Source: Acorus gramineus (lineage: Eukaryota; Streptophyta; Magnoliopsida; Acorales; Acoraceae). Taken from it: a stretch of 64,000 bases of DNA. Of the stretch, positions 39,781-52,632 are shown one piece after another (position 1 is the stretch's first letter; each line of letters opens with the position of its first letter). The DNA is taken from assembly GCA_030737835.1 (NCBI GenBank), contig JAUJYN010000024.1, forward strand, positions 136,740 through 200,739, given 5' to 3'. The notes below the pieces were generated by a model, which worked only from the letters and a program-made list of their open reading frames with translations, was not told the origin of the DNA and did not search any database. A program made the position numbers and the translations under genes.

Positions 39781-42055
39781 TGAGTAAATGTTACGCACAA
39801 AAAAATAAGGATAAGTAAACATATTAATTTAGTGAATAAATAGGTGAAACTATAGTAGATTTTAGCTAGGTAAAAATTTGGAAAATCCATATTTTGTCAT
39901 AAATGAAACAATTAAAATTTTATTTTAAAATTTTAAATTTATCACTCTCCAATCCCGATTAAATTCAAACTCTCAAATGCTAGATTGGGTTAAATTCGAC
40001 CCACCCTTATTGCACCCCTAAAAATACATTTCTATACATTTTAAAACATTATCTCATTTAATATTTTAAAAATAAAAAATAAAAAATATGTCACTTTTAT
40101 CATGTTACACTAAAAAATCATCTCATGTAACAATTGAAAAAAAAGTAAAAAAAAAACATGTCAAACCTATCATAGTACACTAAAACTTAATTTATTTAAT
40201 ATATTAAAAAATACAACCCAAAAATAGGTCACATTTATTATATTAGGTCTTTTACACATATTTTCAAACACAAAAAAATATTCAAAGATGTATTTGCCAT
40301 CTACAAACTCATACATTATTATTCTATTTCTTATTTACCCCTTATCATAAGTTTCTCTAAATGAATCAAATAATAAAAATATAAATTTCATGTTAAATAA
40401 TACCAACAAAATAAAAATTTACTTATTTATCATGAATTATCATCCATAGTGTCTCTCATGATTTAGGTGAAAAAAAATATTTTATCTGAGCCTTCATGAT
40501 GAACCGCTTTACAGTCTTCAGATAGATTTAGGTAGGAGTTTGGGAGGGCGTTATATCAGCAGTAGCGATTTTAAATACCAGCAAACACAGACTCATCCAA
40601 ACAAATATCCAACGTTTGCATTTGAAAGTTGGGGATGATAGTGAAAGGCATTTTTTGTCATGTTTTGAAATCCATGGAAACTATGCGTTTTGCACCGCGG
40701 GTGTGAGTTTTTAAACATGGGCACTGAAATGGAAACATGCGTTTTGCTCCTACACTGCAATGCCAAACACAGTTTAATTTTTATAAATAACTATAACTAA
40801 AGAGCACAGTTGGTGTTTGAGGTCTCATTTGGTTATACGTTTGGGATAACTTTTATTTTTTAAAAAACTGAAAAACTAAAATCGTACAGTCAAATGGAAC
40901 AGCTTTATTTAGAATCGGAAGCTGGATTTCTTTTAATTTTTCTCTCCAAATCTGTGTTTTGAAAGTTCAAAAATAACTCTTTTTGGTTGAAATTGATTTT
41001 TTGAATTGAAAAATAACTTTCTCTGCCAAACATAATTGCTTTTAAATATTGATTCATGAATTAAAAAAAAACATCATAATAAAAGTCAAGGTCTAAAATC
41101 ATCTTAAAAAATCGCTTTATTCCAAAAGCTACTTTTCAATATGTGTTTCCAAATGGATCCTAAAACATGACAAACGCATCTTCAAATCCCCACCGCCAAG
41201 AAAAGTGGTGATCCATTATCAAAAGCCATATCTCAAGTTCATTAATTGAACAAACCACTTCTACAATTCACCTCAACTGCATGAATAATTAACAGTGTTA
41301 GCTCCTACAGCGCAACATCTGTTGCAGAGTTTTTATTCAAACTCCAATCTGTTTTTTGACCAATTTAAATTCTGGTTTACCCATTAAAAAAAGGAAAAAT
41401 TGGTATAACTCCATGAATAAATAGCTAAGTTAGTTTTAATCACTGTAAAATTGAAAAATCCTTACATGTCCGCAGAAAGTACGTATAGTTAACGGATTCA
41501 GTCCTCAAATTAAATTGCTCTAATAAATTCATTCAAATAAGTCTTTACAAAATATAAAAAAAACTGATTTAATTCTTTTGATGACAAAAATGCTATTTAT
41601 ACCAATGATAAAAAAAATCGATATGTCATTGGAAACTTAAGAAAATTGAAAAGATTCCAATAAAATCAGCAAATCCTCTTAAAATCAACTACAAATTTGG
41701 TTAGTGAATTACAGTAATTAATTATCAAATAAATTTTAAAAGGGTATTACAGTAATTTCTTATGTTTGATTATAGTCAACTATAGATCTGATTTGTTTCA
41801 ATTAATGAAGGAACTAAAATAAATAGTCTAATATGATACAGAATTGTAGGGCTCGATTTTCATAAGTTTGTAGAGAGTTATATCGATTTTTTAAAAATAA
41901 AGGGTGATGACATTCTGATAATATTTAGTGTGTAATTAGGGTTAATCATATACCTGGTTAATTGAGGTGGTTAGTTGAAGTGACAGTATGGACTGAAAAA
42001 TGTTTTTCTAATAACACAGTGATAGCATCATTGGACATAATGCGAAGAACATATA
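39781..42055. other. Intergenic, decayed repeats
   Basis: AT-rich. The segment 41390-41900 resembles the 30259 MITE (GGTATAACTCC at the left; GAGAGTTATATCGAT and TTCATAAGTTT at the right) but has no clean target duplication. A possible element with ends GGTCTCATTTGG (about 40830) and CCAAATGGATCC (about 41155) is weak. No gene is recognised. Confidence 0.4.
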
Positions 42056-42059
42056 TTGC

Positions 42060-42993
42060 GAGGACCGATTCCAACACTCTGGAGAGACCATATCCCATCA
42101 CTTCAGAAAAGCCCTAAAGGCTTGCTTGAAACTGAGTTAGAGAATTATCCAACCAACCGATCCCTCCCAAACCCCGAACCAGATTTTATCAAATTCTCGC
42201 TATTATCCGACATACAAGGTAATCAAAACTACTCAAACTATCTAATAGAAACATGACAATTACATTAAATATTCTCCTCATCAATGAAAACATGCTCGCC
42301 ATATTTATTAACAACACGTTTGGTTTCTAGGATTGCATCGGGACATTAGATAGAACTCTGGTTCACGCAATCATCGAAATCAACAATCAAGTTCCATATC
42401 GGGGTCGGAAGGGGGATTGCATGTAGAATGTGCTTGCGATATACAATTTTGACATGTTATTTACTTACGTAATGGCCGGATGGGAAGGATCTGCTCATGA
42501 CTTGTGGATCTTTTTAGATACAATCCACAACCCTTCCAATAGATTTCCAATACCCTCTCATGGGAAATATTATCTCGTAGATGCTGGATATATGAACAGA
42601 AGGGGATTTCTAGCACTTTACTGTAATGTAAGGTAATGGTTAGGTGGCTACCGAGGGGGGGGGGGGGGTTCAGGACCCCAATACAATGAGAAGCTGTTTA
42701 ATTATTTTTAATCATATTTGTGGAACGCGATTGAGTGAACATTTGGTGTGTAGAAGGCGCGCTTCCCAATCCTTAAGAAGATGACATCTTGTCCATTCGA
42801 TATTCAGGTCCGAATCATTGCAGCAATAATAACGATCCATAATTATATTAGAAAGTCTAATATAATAGATACCTTATTCGAGAGATACCAAAACACGGCT
42901 ATTGAAGATGAAAATGTCATTGAGCAGCAATACATCCGACCCGAGAATGATCAAACTGAAATGAATACAATACAAGAGGAGATTATTTTTTAA
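42060..42993 (+). pseudogene. Decayed PIF/Harbinger transposase (DDE_Tnp_4 type)
   Basis: Pieces in more than one frame match Harbinger transposases. SGETISHHFRKALKAC (from about 42080), then an intron-like gap 42219-42330, DCIGTLDRTLVHA (42331), GWEGSAHDLWIFLD (about 42480) and KYYLVDAGYMNRRGF (about 42565), with the conserved GWEGSAHD and LVDAGY blocks. It ends with FPILKKMTSCPFDIQVRII and HNYIR (to about 42850). In-frame stops break it (for example TAG after CLKLS, the TAG after GDCM, and TAA after YCNVR), and a G run lies at 42656. It is inactive. Inverted ends were not found. Confidence 0.82.
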
Positions 42994-43862
42994 ATTTACA
43001 GATTTAGCTAACTTTCCATGGATAGAGCTATATATCAATTTTTCCACAAAAAAGAAAATCATCTATGGCTGCTAGAGTCGGGTTGGATGACAGCATAGTG
43101 TCTTAGAAAGTATTCGACATCAATGTCTACTATAAACAACGATTTAATTAATACATACAAAAACATAAAAAATCAAACTACATAATTTTGTTGGAGAAAA
43201 CTAAAAATATATATATCAAAATGTCAAATGCTTGAATACTAGCCAATAAATCTTTATTAGTTATAGTTAATCCAAAAACTAAAGTCAAATGCTTGAATAC
43301 TAGGCCAATATATCATTATTGGTTACAGTTTATCCAAAAACTAAAAACTATTACACATTCTTAACCATTCGAAGGTCAACATCGCACAAGGAAAATGATA
43401 TGCCTGTCCACATCATTTTTTTTTTAAATTTTAAACTTCTATTGAAAAACATATTGTTGTACAAAAAAAAAAAAAATTATACTAAGTGTATCGCGTTTTT
43501 TTTTAACCATATTTAAGATCAGTGGTGATACCTAAACCCCAAAATATAAGCCCCACTCACAAACCCCATGAGTTGTCAACCTGTCATTTATTATTTCACT
43601 TTTTAAAAAGAGTAACAAAGCAAAAACCAATTATACCCTCCCATAAAAACTACCCAGAAACACACGCGCGAATCAAAGAAATGCCGGATTTGACGTCCAC
43701 GAATTAAAAACCACCGTCTCTTTCGGCGAGCCAAAACGAACTTTCAAATTCTCTCACCCCCAAATAATCCATTCGTTCCAAAAGGGGGGAAAAAAACCCT
43801 AAACCCTTCTGTACGCGTCATTTTTTCTTCCCCGAACTGCTTGGATCATCTGGACAAACAAA

Positions 43863-46800
43863 ATGGCGACAAGCAGTAAGAAACCTTGTTTCCTTTCTTT
43901 CCCGAATTTCTTTTTTTTTCTGTTTGTTTGAACGAATTTCTTCGTTTTTCCGAAATAGGGTTTCGAAAAAATGTCTTGACAGATTGTTTTAGGGTTTCGA
44001 TTAGTTTATGGAGATCTTGACAAAAGAATGTAACAGAATATTTACAATGCAAATAAATTAAGAACGCTTGTTTTTATTTCTTTTTTGATCAAATGTCTTG
44101 ATTTTTGCGAACAAGAAATTCAAAAAATTTAGAGATTTCATTTGCAGAGTAAATGTAACAGATTATATTAGGTTTTGGATTAGGGTTTTACATGACATGT
44201 AACAGAATATTAAACTACTCTTGAAAAAATGTGACATTTACAGAATAAATGTAACACAAATTGGATTAGGTTTTGGATTAGGGTTTGGATGTTTTTGATT
44301 AAATGTAACAAATTTTTAAATGTACTGTTGGAAATGTGACATTTGCAATCTAAATGTAACAAATTATATTAGGTTTCGGATTTGGTTTTGGAGGTTTTCA
44401 CAGGAAATGTAACAGAATATTAAAGTACTCTAAAAAAAATGTGACATTTACAGAGTACATGTAACAAAATTTATTTTTAGGTTTTTTATTAGGGTTTTGA
44501 TGTTTTTTCGTTACATGTAACAGATTATTAAATGTAGTGTTGGAAATGTGACATTTGCAGTGTACATGTAACATATTATATTTGGTTTTGTATTAGGTTT
44601 TGGAGGTTTTCACAGGAAAATGTAACAGAATATTGTAATATAAATGGAAATGTGACATTCATACATTTTATACCTTCAAAATGTGAACGACATATAAATG
44701 TAACATTCTAAAAGCTAATAGAGAACACATAACCATAGTGACATTTATTTTGTGTGTTAGCACATAATGTGAAATGATTATGTTACACATTGGTTAAATC
44801 TTAAAATAACAGTAACAATAAATATAACAAACTTCTTATAATCATGTTCATTCTTTTTTCAGAGAACAAAAAGTCACAGAAAGCTGCAAATAAAAAGGGA
44901 AAATCAATTCAACCACACTTCATATCATCCTTGTATAGGGTTTATCAAATATTTTCGACGCTGAAACTAAAGGAAAAACATCTGAATATGCTACAAGCAA
45001 CACCTTTTTGGAATCTGTTCAGTGGGTTGTTGGACAAGAAGTATGATTGTAGACAAGCAAAAAAGAACGATGAAGATGCTGTGCAGATAATACAATGTTA
45101 TGATCCACATACTGAATCTTTCAAGATTGGTGGCAAAGCTTTGAAAATAACTCCAACAGAAATTGACGTTATATTGGGCATCAAATCTAGGAAAAAAGAA
45201 GTTAAAGGTAATCAGAATTTCCTGTTTTGAATTACATTTAATTTTTCAAAATGTAACATCGTGATCATATTTAATGGGTTTGATTGGACTTTGTTACAGT
45301 GAACTATGGCACCAAGCCAAACACAGAGTTCATAAAGCGAAGATTTGGGTCCGTGAGCAGACCTAATGCTCCATATATCAAGGAGCAACTTGTGGTTGCA
45401 TTGGAGGGAGAATCAAGCAATGATCTGAACGATTTCACAAAGTTGTGCTGCCTGTACTTGTTTGTGGGGTTATTTTACACAAACAGTGGTCACACCATAG
45501 GATGGGCTACCTTTCAGTATTTGGAGGACATCAACAACATAAAGGAGTTTGATTGGTCGTCATCAATACTAGATTTACTGATGAAGTCAATTCATAGGCA
45601 TCAGAATAACCCAGCAAGTGTGACTGGCTGTGTTGCACTGCTACCTGTAAGTTAACAACAAATAGTTTTAGCTGAAACTGCAATCAATATATTTACTGAT
45701 ACTGTTCTTTTAAATTCTATGCAGTTCTGGTTATGTGAGCACACCACTTTGATTTCTCCCTCACGTCCATCAGTGCTCCCAAGGTTCAAGAAATGGGATT
45801 TGAAAAAATTCCACAAAACCATGTCGGAGATAAACATTCGCAAGATTAAAGCATCACAGGTTAGAATTGGAATACTCATAACTCCATTACTGATTCAGTA
45901 AAACTATTATTCACATAACTTTATGATAGAACATTAGTATACAAACAATGTAACAATAATATTATAAATGTAACAATATAAATACGTGCTACATTGTTTC
46001 ACACACTATGTGTTGATAATGTAACATTTGTGATTTAAAAATTAACATATTTATATTAGCATTCTAGTTAGGTTACTAAATTAAATGAATGTATCTCTTT
46101 AATTTGGAACAACTATCTGTCATGACATGTTTAATTGTGCAAAAACTTGTTACATTTGTCAAGCTGTCTCCATTCCATATGTTATGTTGTACCAATATGT
46201 TATGTTGTACCAATATAGCAGATATTATTAACAATTGTAATATAAAATGAAAATGTAATATATCTTATATAATGTTTTGGTTATGTCTAAACTGCACTGA
46301 TGCAATTAACTATTATGATGATAAATAAAATAAATGAAAATGTTATGACTTTGTTACATTTTCACTAATATAAACATGTCTCTTACATGAAAAGTTATCC
46401 ATAGAAGAGATTGAACCAAGGCTGATAGAGCTGCAGCAGCTGGGGGTAAGGGCCTCTGCACATATTGATACTGAAAATGAAGAAGAAACGTTTGAAAAAA
46501 ATGAAGAAGATTTGACTGGTAGTTCTAAAGATGGCTGTGGGGAGATTTCATCAGAAAATGAGGAATCCAATGAAAAAAATGAGAATAACCCGTCAGGTGG
46601 TGAGGAAATTGATAAAGAAGTTCTGAATAGTGAAGGTGGGGGTGATTCAATACATGGTGGCTTTGGGAATATGAATGTCTGTGCTGATAGTAACAATGAA
46701 GACAATCAACCAGTAATGGAAGATGATTGTGGGGGGCAGTTTGGCAACTCTGCAATTGAACATCAGAGTGAAGGAATACAGATAAGCAACTTGTTACCAG

Positions 46801-48650
46801 ATAACGTTAAAAAAACTCTTACTATGGAAGCCCTAGAAGAAGAAAACACAAACCTCATAAGAACTGTAGCAGCACATGGGATTGACATGCTGAGAATTAT
46901 GGCAGAGAACAGTAGTAAGAGTTTCAGGTTGAGAACAAGTACCCGCAATTTAAATTGCCTTTTCAAGAAATGTGGTTTACTAAGGAGAAAGATCCGTGGG
47001 TTAAATCAACAGATAGGAAAATTGAAAATTATGAAAACAAAATTGAAAAAAAATGTCAGTCTAAGAGATGATGACATAAAAGGTTACAAAGATCGAGAAA
47101 AAAGATATCTGAGTGTCATTGCAAAACAGAAACAAATAATCTCTGACATGGAAGACGATGCCTCGGTGCATGACATTACCCAGAAGACAGCTTTGGATAC
47201 AGAGATCATGAGTCTGAAAGAACTGATCACTGAGAAACAGAACATAATAGCACAGCAGTCTGTAATGCTAGATTTCCTTCAGACACAATACCCATCACAG
47301 GAAGCAAAACCCCTTGATGTGATTCCACTTCAGTCGTATACACCAGATATTCAATATGTGAATGTGGACATGGGAGAAGCAACACATAAAAAGAAAAAGC
47401 AGACAAGGTCAATGGTTAGAAGAATCAAGCTGAGGGATAGGAAAGTAGCAAAGGACCCTGAATTTCAATATTCAGATGCTGGAAAAAGAGCCAAAAGAGT
47501 GGCTATTGGAGCTCCACAAGAAAAAAAAACCAAAAAACAGAAATTTAATTTCAGAATTCCAAAAAATAATGTAGCCAAGGCACTGGGACAAAAAGATGTC
47601 AAGACATTGAGGCAAATAGTTGGCCTCACCTCTGGAAGGTAATTTTATTGTCATAAATTGTTCTGAATATCACATCTTCAATAGTTGTTAAATGTAACTC
47701 TTTTTGTATATGCAGTGGACCAATTTGGCAAGGGGGTCTTTCAGTGATACATTTTGAGGATATCATGTCTATACTGAAAGAGGATGAAATTTTCAGTAAT
47801 GTGAGTATTTACTTATAAATGTAACAACTATTGAGTAAATGTAACAATTATGAATATTACAAACTATATGTAACATATAATGTATTTACTTGTAATTTCT
47901 TAGGTCATTGATGGGTATACAGAAATCTTATATGATGAGCAAGGAATTCCAATGCGGATCAACCGATCTTCATTTTTCGTTTCTGCAAGCATCTCTCAGT
48001 CACTGCAAAATGAAAAACAGCGTCACCTCTTCAAGGTGCTAGTGAAAGAAAGGATAGATCTCAGTCTGTATCAATTCATACACTTCCCTCTGCATAATGA
48101 AGGGCATTGGACTTTGGCGGTGTATGACATAGTTGAAAACATATGGAGACACTACAATTCACTACTTCAGGAGTATGCAGACATGGACACACATTTGCAG
48201 ATGGTTAACAAATTGGTAATCACTACGTAAAATTCCTGACCATATATATGTTTAACTTAATTTAACTTCTCATGCATATACATTATAATTTACAGATGGA
48301 CACATTCATTGAACATTACGAAGGAATTAAACCTGGACAGATCATCTCTGTTCAGAATGCACCGCAGCAGCCTGATTTTTCGTAAGTTCATTTACTTTGT
48401 TAGGTAATTTCATTATAGAATAAAGGAACATACTGATTCAAATTTTTTTTTCAACTGCAGCATAGAGTGCGGAACTGTGGTCATACATGTAATGACTCAG
48501 TATGCCTTTCAAGCAGATATATCATCAGTAATGACTCACCAGATGTGCAGTAGTACCAGAGCCCAACTAATACATAAGTTCATCAACGACAGGAAAAGGA
48601 CGTACACAGAAGAGGATCACAAGTTGTTTTCATTGAATATTGATGATTGA
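43863..48650 (+). CDS. Ulp1/C48-like cysteine protease carried by the MULE
   Basis: Nine exons: 43863-43875, 44863-45207, 45300-45646, 45725-45859, 46395-47638, 47716-47800, 47904-48215, 48296-48381, 48461-48650. They total 2757 nt, 918 residues, with one open frame throughout. The tiny first exon (MATS plus one base) is inferred from a GTAAGA donor and matching phase. The N-terminal ~280 residues (ITPTEIDVILGI, DFTKLCCLYLFVGLF, GCVALLPFWLCEH) resemble the domain found before Ulp1 in plant transposon proteins. Residues ~290-650 are acidic then Lys-rich with coiled coil. The C-terminal protease has H791 (EGHWTLAVYD), N808 (HYNSL) where the family usually has Asp, Q852 and C859 (PQQPDFSIECG). 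Ulp1 enzymes cut SUMO from proteins; the role in transposition is unknown. The exon 5 acceptor (GAAAAG) is the weakest join. Confidence 0.85.
44141..44657 (+). repeat. Five ~105-bp tandem repeats in protease intron 1
   Basis: Units start at 44141, 44237, 44342, 44447 and 44554 and end with ATGTGACA. Lengths are 96, 105, 105, 107 and 104. Each contains one or two TGTAACA words and a GGTTTTGGATTAGG-like core. Odd and even units differ (TTTGCA versus TTTACA starts), so the array looks like an A-B-A-B-A dimer arrangement. Confidence 0.85.
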
Positions 48651-48944
48651 ACTCTTAATGTTTTGTTGTGTCTGTCTGTAAATCGAACAAATAGCAATTT
48701 TGGATGTAAACAGCTTATAACAAATGTTTTGGGAGCCATGAAATGAAAATATAGATATATTTTGTCTGATGCTAAGTTGGGATTTACTATTCATGTGTTT
48801 CCATGAACGACATGTGTTGTAATAACGTTCATGTAATATAACAGTCAATTAACAATGCAAAGCATGTTACTGTGTATATGTAAATGTAACAAGCCAACAA
48901 TGTCACAATCTGGGTATAGTAAATGTAATTACAATGATTAAATT

Positions 48945-49560
48945 GTGACAGATACCTCTAATGCAACCGACTTATAATTTGATTGTTTTAGAAATAGACT
49001 CTGTTACATATCATTAAAATTGTTACATTTCTCTATGTAACGAAAAACTCAGAGTGATTTATAGTACAACATAAATATTGAATATAAAATGTGGAATCTA
49101 CAAAACATAAATCACTTATGCATCAATATGAATTTAAAAATGTGACAGATGTCTCTGATGCAATCAGTTAATAACTCGAATGTAATACAGGTACACGCAA
49201 CACAAATACACACTGTTACATATCATTAAAATTGTTACATCTTCTCTATGTAACAAAAAACCCAGAGTGATTCATATTATAACATAATATTGAATATTAA
49301 ATATAGAAACTACAAAACAGACTTCACTTATGCATTAATATGAATTTAAAATGGGACAGATGTCTCTCATACGATCAATTAATAACTCGAATGTAATACA
49401 AGTACACACTATCAATGAATTAATATTTGTTACATCTTCAAATGTAACAACAACCTAATATTGATCCATTGTTACATCATTGTGGAAATTAAAACCTGAA
49501 AAATATAAAAAGAAAATCAATTGAGTTAGAACAAATCACTTATGTATCAATCTGCACATT
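48945..49560. repeat. Three ~200-bp tandem repeats between the convergent MULE genes
   Basis: Units begin near GTGACAGATACCTCT (48945), GTGACAGATGTCTCTG (49142) and GGGACAGATGTCTCTC (49353). They share TAACTCGAATGTAATACA, CATTAAAATTGTTACAT and CAAATCACTTATG-like words. TGTTACA/TGTAACA words recur in each. The array lies downstream of both stop codons. Confidence 0.78.
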
Positions 49561-49563
49561 GCT

Positions 49564-51860
49564 TTATGTATTCTTCACATGCTTAGTCTTCGGCCTGTAA
49601 ACCTTTGCTGCCTTCCTTTTTGTCGGTGGTCGCCCTTTGCTTCGAACTTTTTTAGGTGAATGTACACATCTAACCGGCGATGGTGTTACGCCAACAGAAC
49701 TGCAGTTAGCATTCGCAGATGAAAAATGCAACAAAGATTCCTGCAAAGAATCCATGTATTGTGTACAAAAGACATATTTTTCTTCAGATACAACTGCAGC
49801 ATCCACAACAATGAAAATTTGGAATATAATTCATTATGCCTCGACATGTGATCATTTGACATGTTGTCCAAATAACAATTCTTCAAAGCATTATGAATTC
49901 TTTTGATGCCCTTCCGCCAGCGATCCATAATGTAATATGAAGAAACTACACTCGTGTTTGTATGTATCAAAACTTTAATACAATGCCTACATATGATACC
50001 CATGAACTCAAATAGACAACAAACACATCGAAACTCCTGTTTCAATTCATCAAACTTAACCTCATAAGCTGTTTTCTTTGTTGCTCCATCTTTGCCTTTT
50101 GAAACATCAGTGACAACAAAAGCTCTCACGCCATCTAAATCCGAAACTTCTACCAAATTGCAAAAAATCAACCCCTTGATTTCATTCTGAAATTTCCTAA
50201 ACATATCATGTGTATATGCTTCTTCAAACTGCCTCTCAAACCCAAAATCAGTAAGCAATGGAATGCTTGAGTTAACTGATTGAAAGTCAGCCCTTTCTTC
50301 CTTCTCAACCTTACTTCTCAGTGCATTATCGTATTGTTCCACAAATTGCTTCAAAGTCGTTTTTGAGTTCACATAGTCATCAAAAAAAGCATTCATACTT
50401 TCACTTCTCTGAGTAGTTGACATACCAGCCCAAAAGGTTTCTTTAACGTATACAGGAGCCCATCTTGTTCGGTCGTTGAATAGACATGTGAGCCAGACAT
50501 TGTTGCTCAGACCATGATCCAAAATCATTTCCATCCACTGCTTGTCGAAAACATCAGCAGTTAAAGACTCGTAAACTATTGCCTTCAAGCATTTCTTAAT
50601 AACATCATAACTCTTGCAACTGCAAAAATGTATCGGGAAATTAATTGAAACCATTATAAATATGTAGAACTTCATCTGCAATCAAATGACAATGAATATT
50701 GCACTGCTAATAACATGACGTGAAATGTAACAATAATAAAATAAATGTAACAAAAAAAGTAAAATAACAAACCTGCCCAGTTTCTCAGGAATCTTCTTCA
50801 TGATATGCCACAGGCACAATCTGTGGCGAGAATGAGGAAAAACCTCTAACACAGCCCCTTGTATGGCCTTGCATTGGTCAGTCACTATAGCATTTGGCAT
50901 ACGTCCATACATGCACTCCAACCATGCTTTGAATAGCCACACGTATGTTGCAGTATTTTCGTTGGATAATAGACCACATCCAAACAAGACCGATTGTCCA
51001 TGATAGTTTACACCAACAAAAGGTGCAAATGGCATATCATACTTGTTCGTCAAATATGTTGAGTCAAATGAAATAACGTCTGAAAATGACTCATATAATG
51101 CTCGTGATCTCGCATCAGCCCAAAAAATATTTCTTACTCTGAAATTCTCATCAAAATCAATAGCATGAAAAAAATTTGGATTTCGCTTTTGCATGCGCAC
51201 GAAATAATCACAAACAGCTTGTGCATCGCCTCCACCAAGCCTTCCAATTCTAGTTTTAGACAAGTAATTCCTTGCATCTCTCTCCTCATATGATATGCAA
51301 TCGTATCCCCCAGCTTTAATAACAAGTGAATTAAAACTTTTTGATGTTCTGATCCCTGCTTGGTCATTTATATCCAGCACTCTTTTTGAAAAAGGATCAA
51401 TTTCCCTATGGCAAGCAAAATGCCGTGACTTAAGTGGACTCAAATGATGGTTATGACCTAAGACAACCTTTGAAATAACAAACAATTCTCCATCCTTCAC
51501 ATTAATGTTTATCCTAGCTCCGCACCCAGACTTGATCGATGACCTACCACTGAAAACATTCCTCCCTGTGGAAACATGCTTCCCATTCCGACAACATGCA
51601 AGTGAAAAAAATCTTGGTCGCCCATTGTCATCCTTTTTACCGTGAATCTTCGCAATGCCAAAACCTTCACTGTGAGCAAAGTTTTTATAAAACATCCTAA
51701 CATCATTTTCCGAGCAAAATGACATTCCAACACTTGGAACAATAACTTCAGTACTATGCTCATCAAAAACATCGATTTCACCTTCTATTGCACTGCCTTC
51801 CAAAGAAAATGTAGCAGATTCCCCTGCACAAGTATCTACTTCACTGTTACATTTATGCAT
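49564..51860 (-). CDS. FAR1-type MULE transposase with a C-terminal frameshift
   Basis: Exon 1 is 51860-50773 and exon 2 is 50619-49564, with a GT..AG intron in phase 2. Read as is, translation stops at 49686 (673 residues). Marks: a FAR1 DNA-binding domain at ~47-150 (WRKY-GCM1 zinc finger; C90, C113, H137/H139); a MULE DDE catalytic core with D266 (FDSTYL), D328 (TDQCKAI), C349/H352 (CLWHI) and E436 (QRSESMNAFF); and a SWIM finger C561xC563...C573xH575. The usual FAR1 tail (SKGRPPTKRKAAK) lies in the -1 frame down to 49564. The frames meet at a run of four A (plus strand 49814-49817), so one base looks lost there. Transposases of this family bind the element ends and cut and paste the element; FHY3/FAR1 transcription factors derive from it. 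Loss of the tail need not remove catalysis. It is convergent with the protease gene. Confidence 0.88.
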
Positions 51861-52256
51861 AATTTAAATTCAAATGTTTAATGAAATGCAGTACACAGTG
51901 ACTACTACATGTTAGATATCCCCTGCAACATTATAAACTTCATTGTTACAATTACATATAATTTCTATTTGCATAGTTGAAAAAAATGCAGTACATGAGT
52001 GATTGTTACATGTTGGACCGTTACATTTATGAATGTAACAAAATTAGAAAACGTGTATTCGAGATGAGGATTGAAATATTAACATCACACAAACCATTAT
52101 GTATTAAATGTAACGATATCAAAGTAACAATTATGAAAATATATCGAAACCTAATAAAAAGATGCGGAATAACGATCAATAAATAAACGAGTTTCATTCC
52201 TCTTAATTGGTACATGTAACATATATTGAAAAATTGATCATCACAAATTTAATTTT

Positions 52257-52632
52257 AATTTCGAATGTTATTTTCAATCCAAAAGGTCAAGATATGATGG
52301 AAAACAATTCACAGAACCAGATCCAGAAGGCGTTGATTGGAGATTCAACTCCATAAAGAACAAACAATGTTTTCGAACTTCACAGGATTAAACAATCCTA
52401 AAGATCTACAATGGTTTCACCGTATTCAAATCGGTTTTGATTTAAATTTAATTTCGAATGTTATTTTCATTCCAAAAAGATCAAGATATGACGGAAAACA
52501 ATTCACATACCAGATCGAGTAGGCGTTGATTGAAGATCCACCTCCATAAAAAACAAACAATGTTTTTGAACTTCACCGGATTAAAAAATCCTATAGAGCT
52601 ACGATGGTTTCACAATATTCAATCGGTTTTGA
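52257..52632. repeat. Two ~190-bp tandem repeats upstream of the transposase
   Basis: AATTTCGAATGTTATTTTCA recurs at 52257 and 52450 (period 193), and both units continue with AAAACAATTCACA, GGCGTTGATT and ATCGGTTTTGA. The array is on the transposase promoter side, close to the right inverted end. Confidence 0.85.

Noticed and set aside
49564..49806. Separate small gene for the SKGRPPTKRK tail
   Set aside because: It is the C-terminal part of the FAR1-type transposase displaced by one base, not an independent gene. A short intron was considered, but the only fitting GT..AG pairs are too short or meet a stop.
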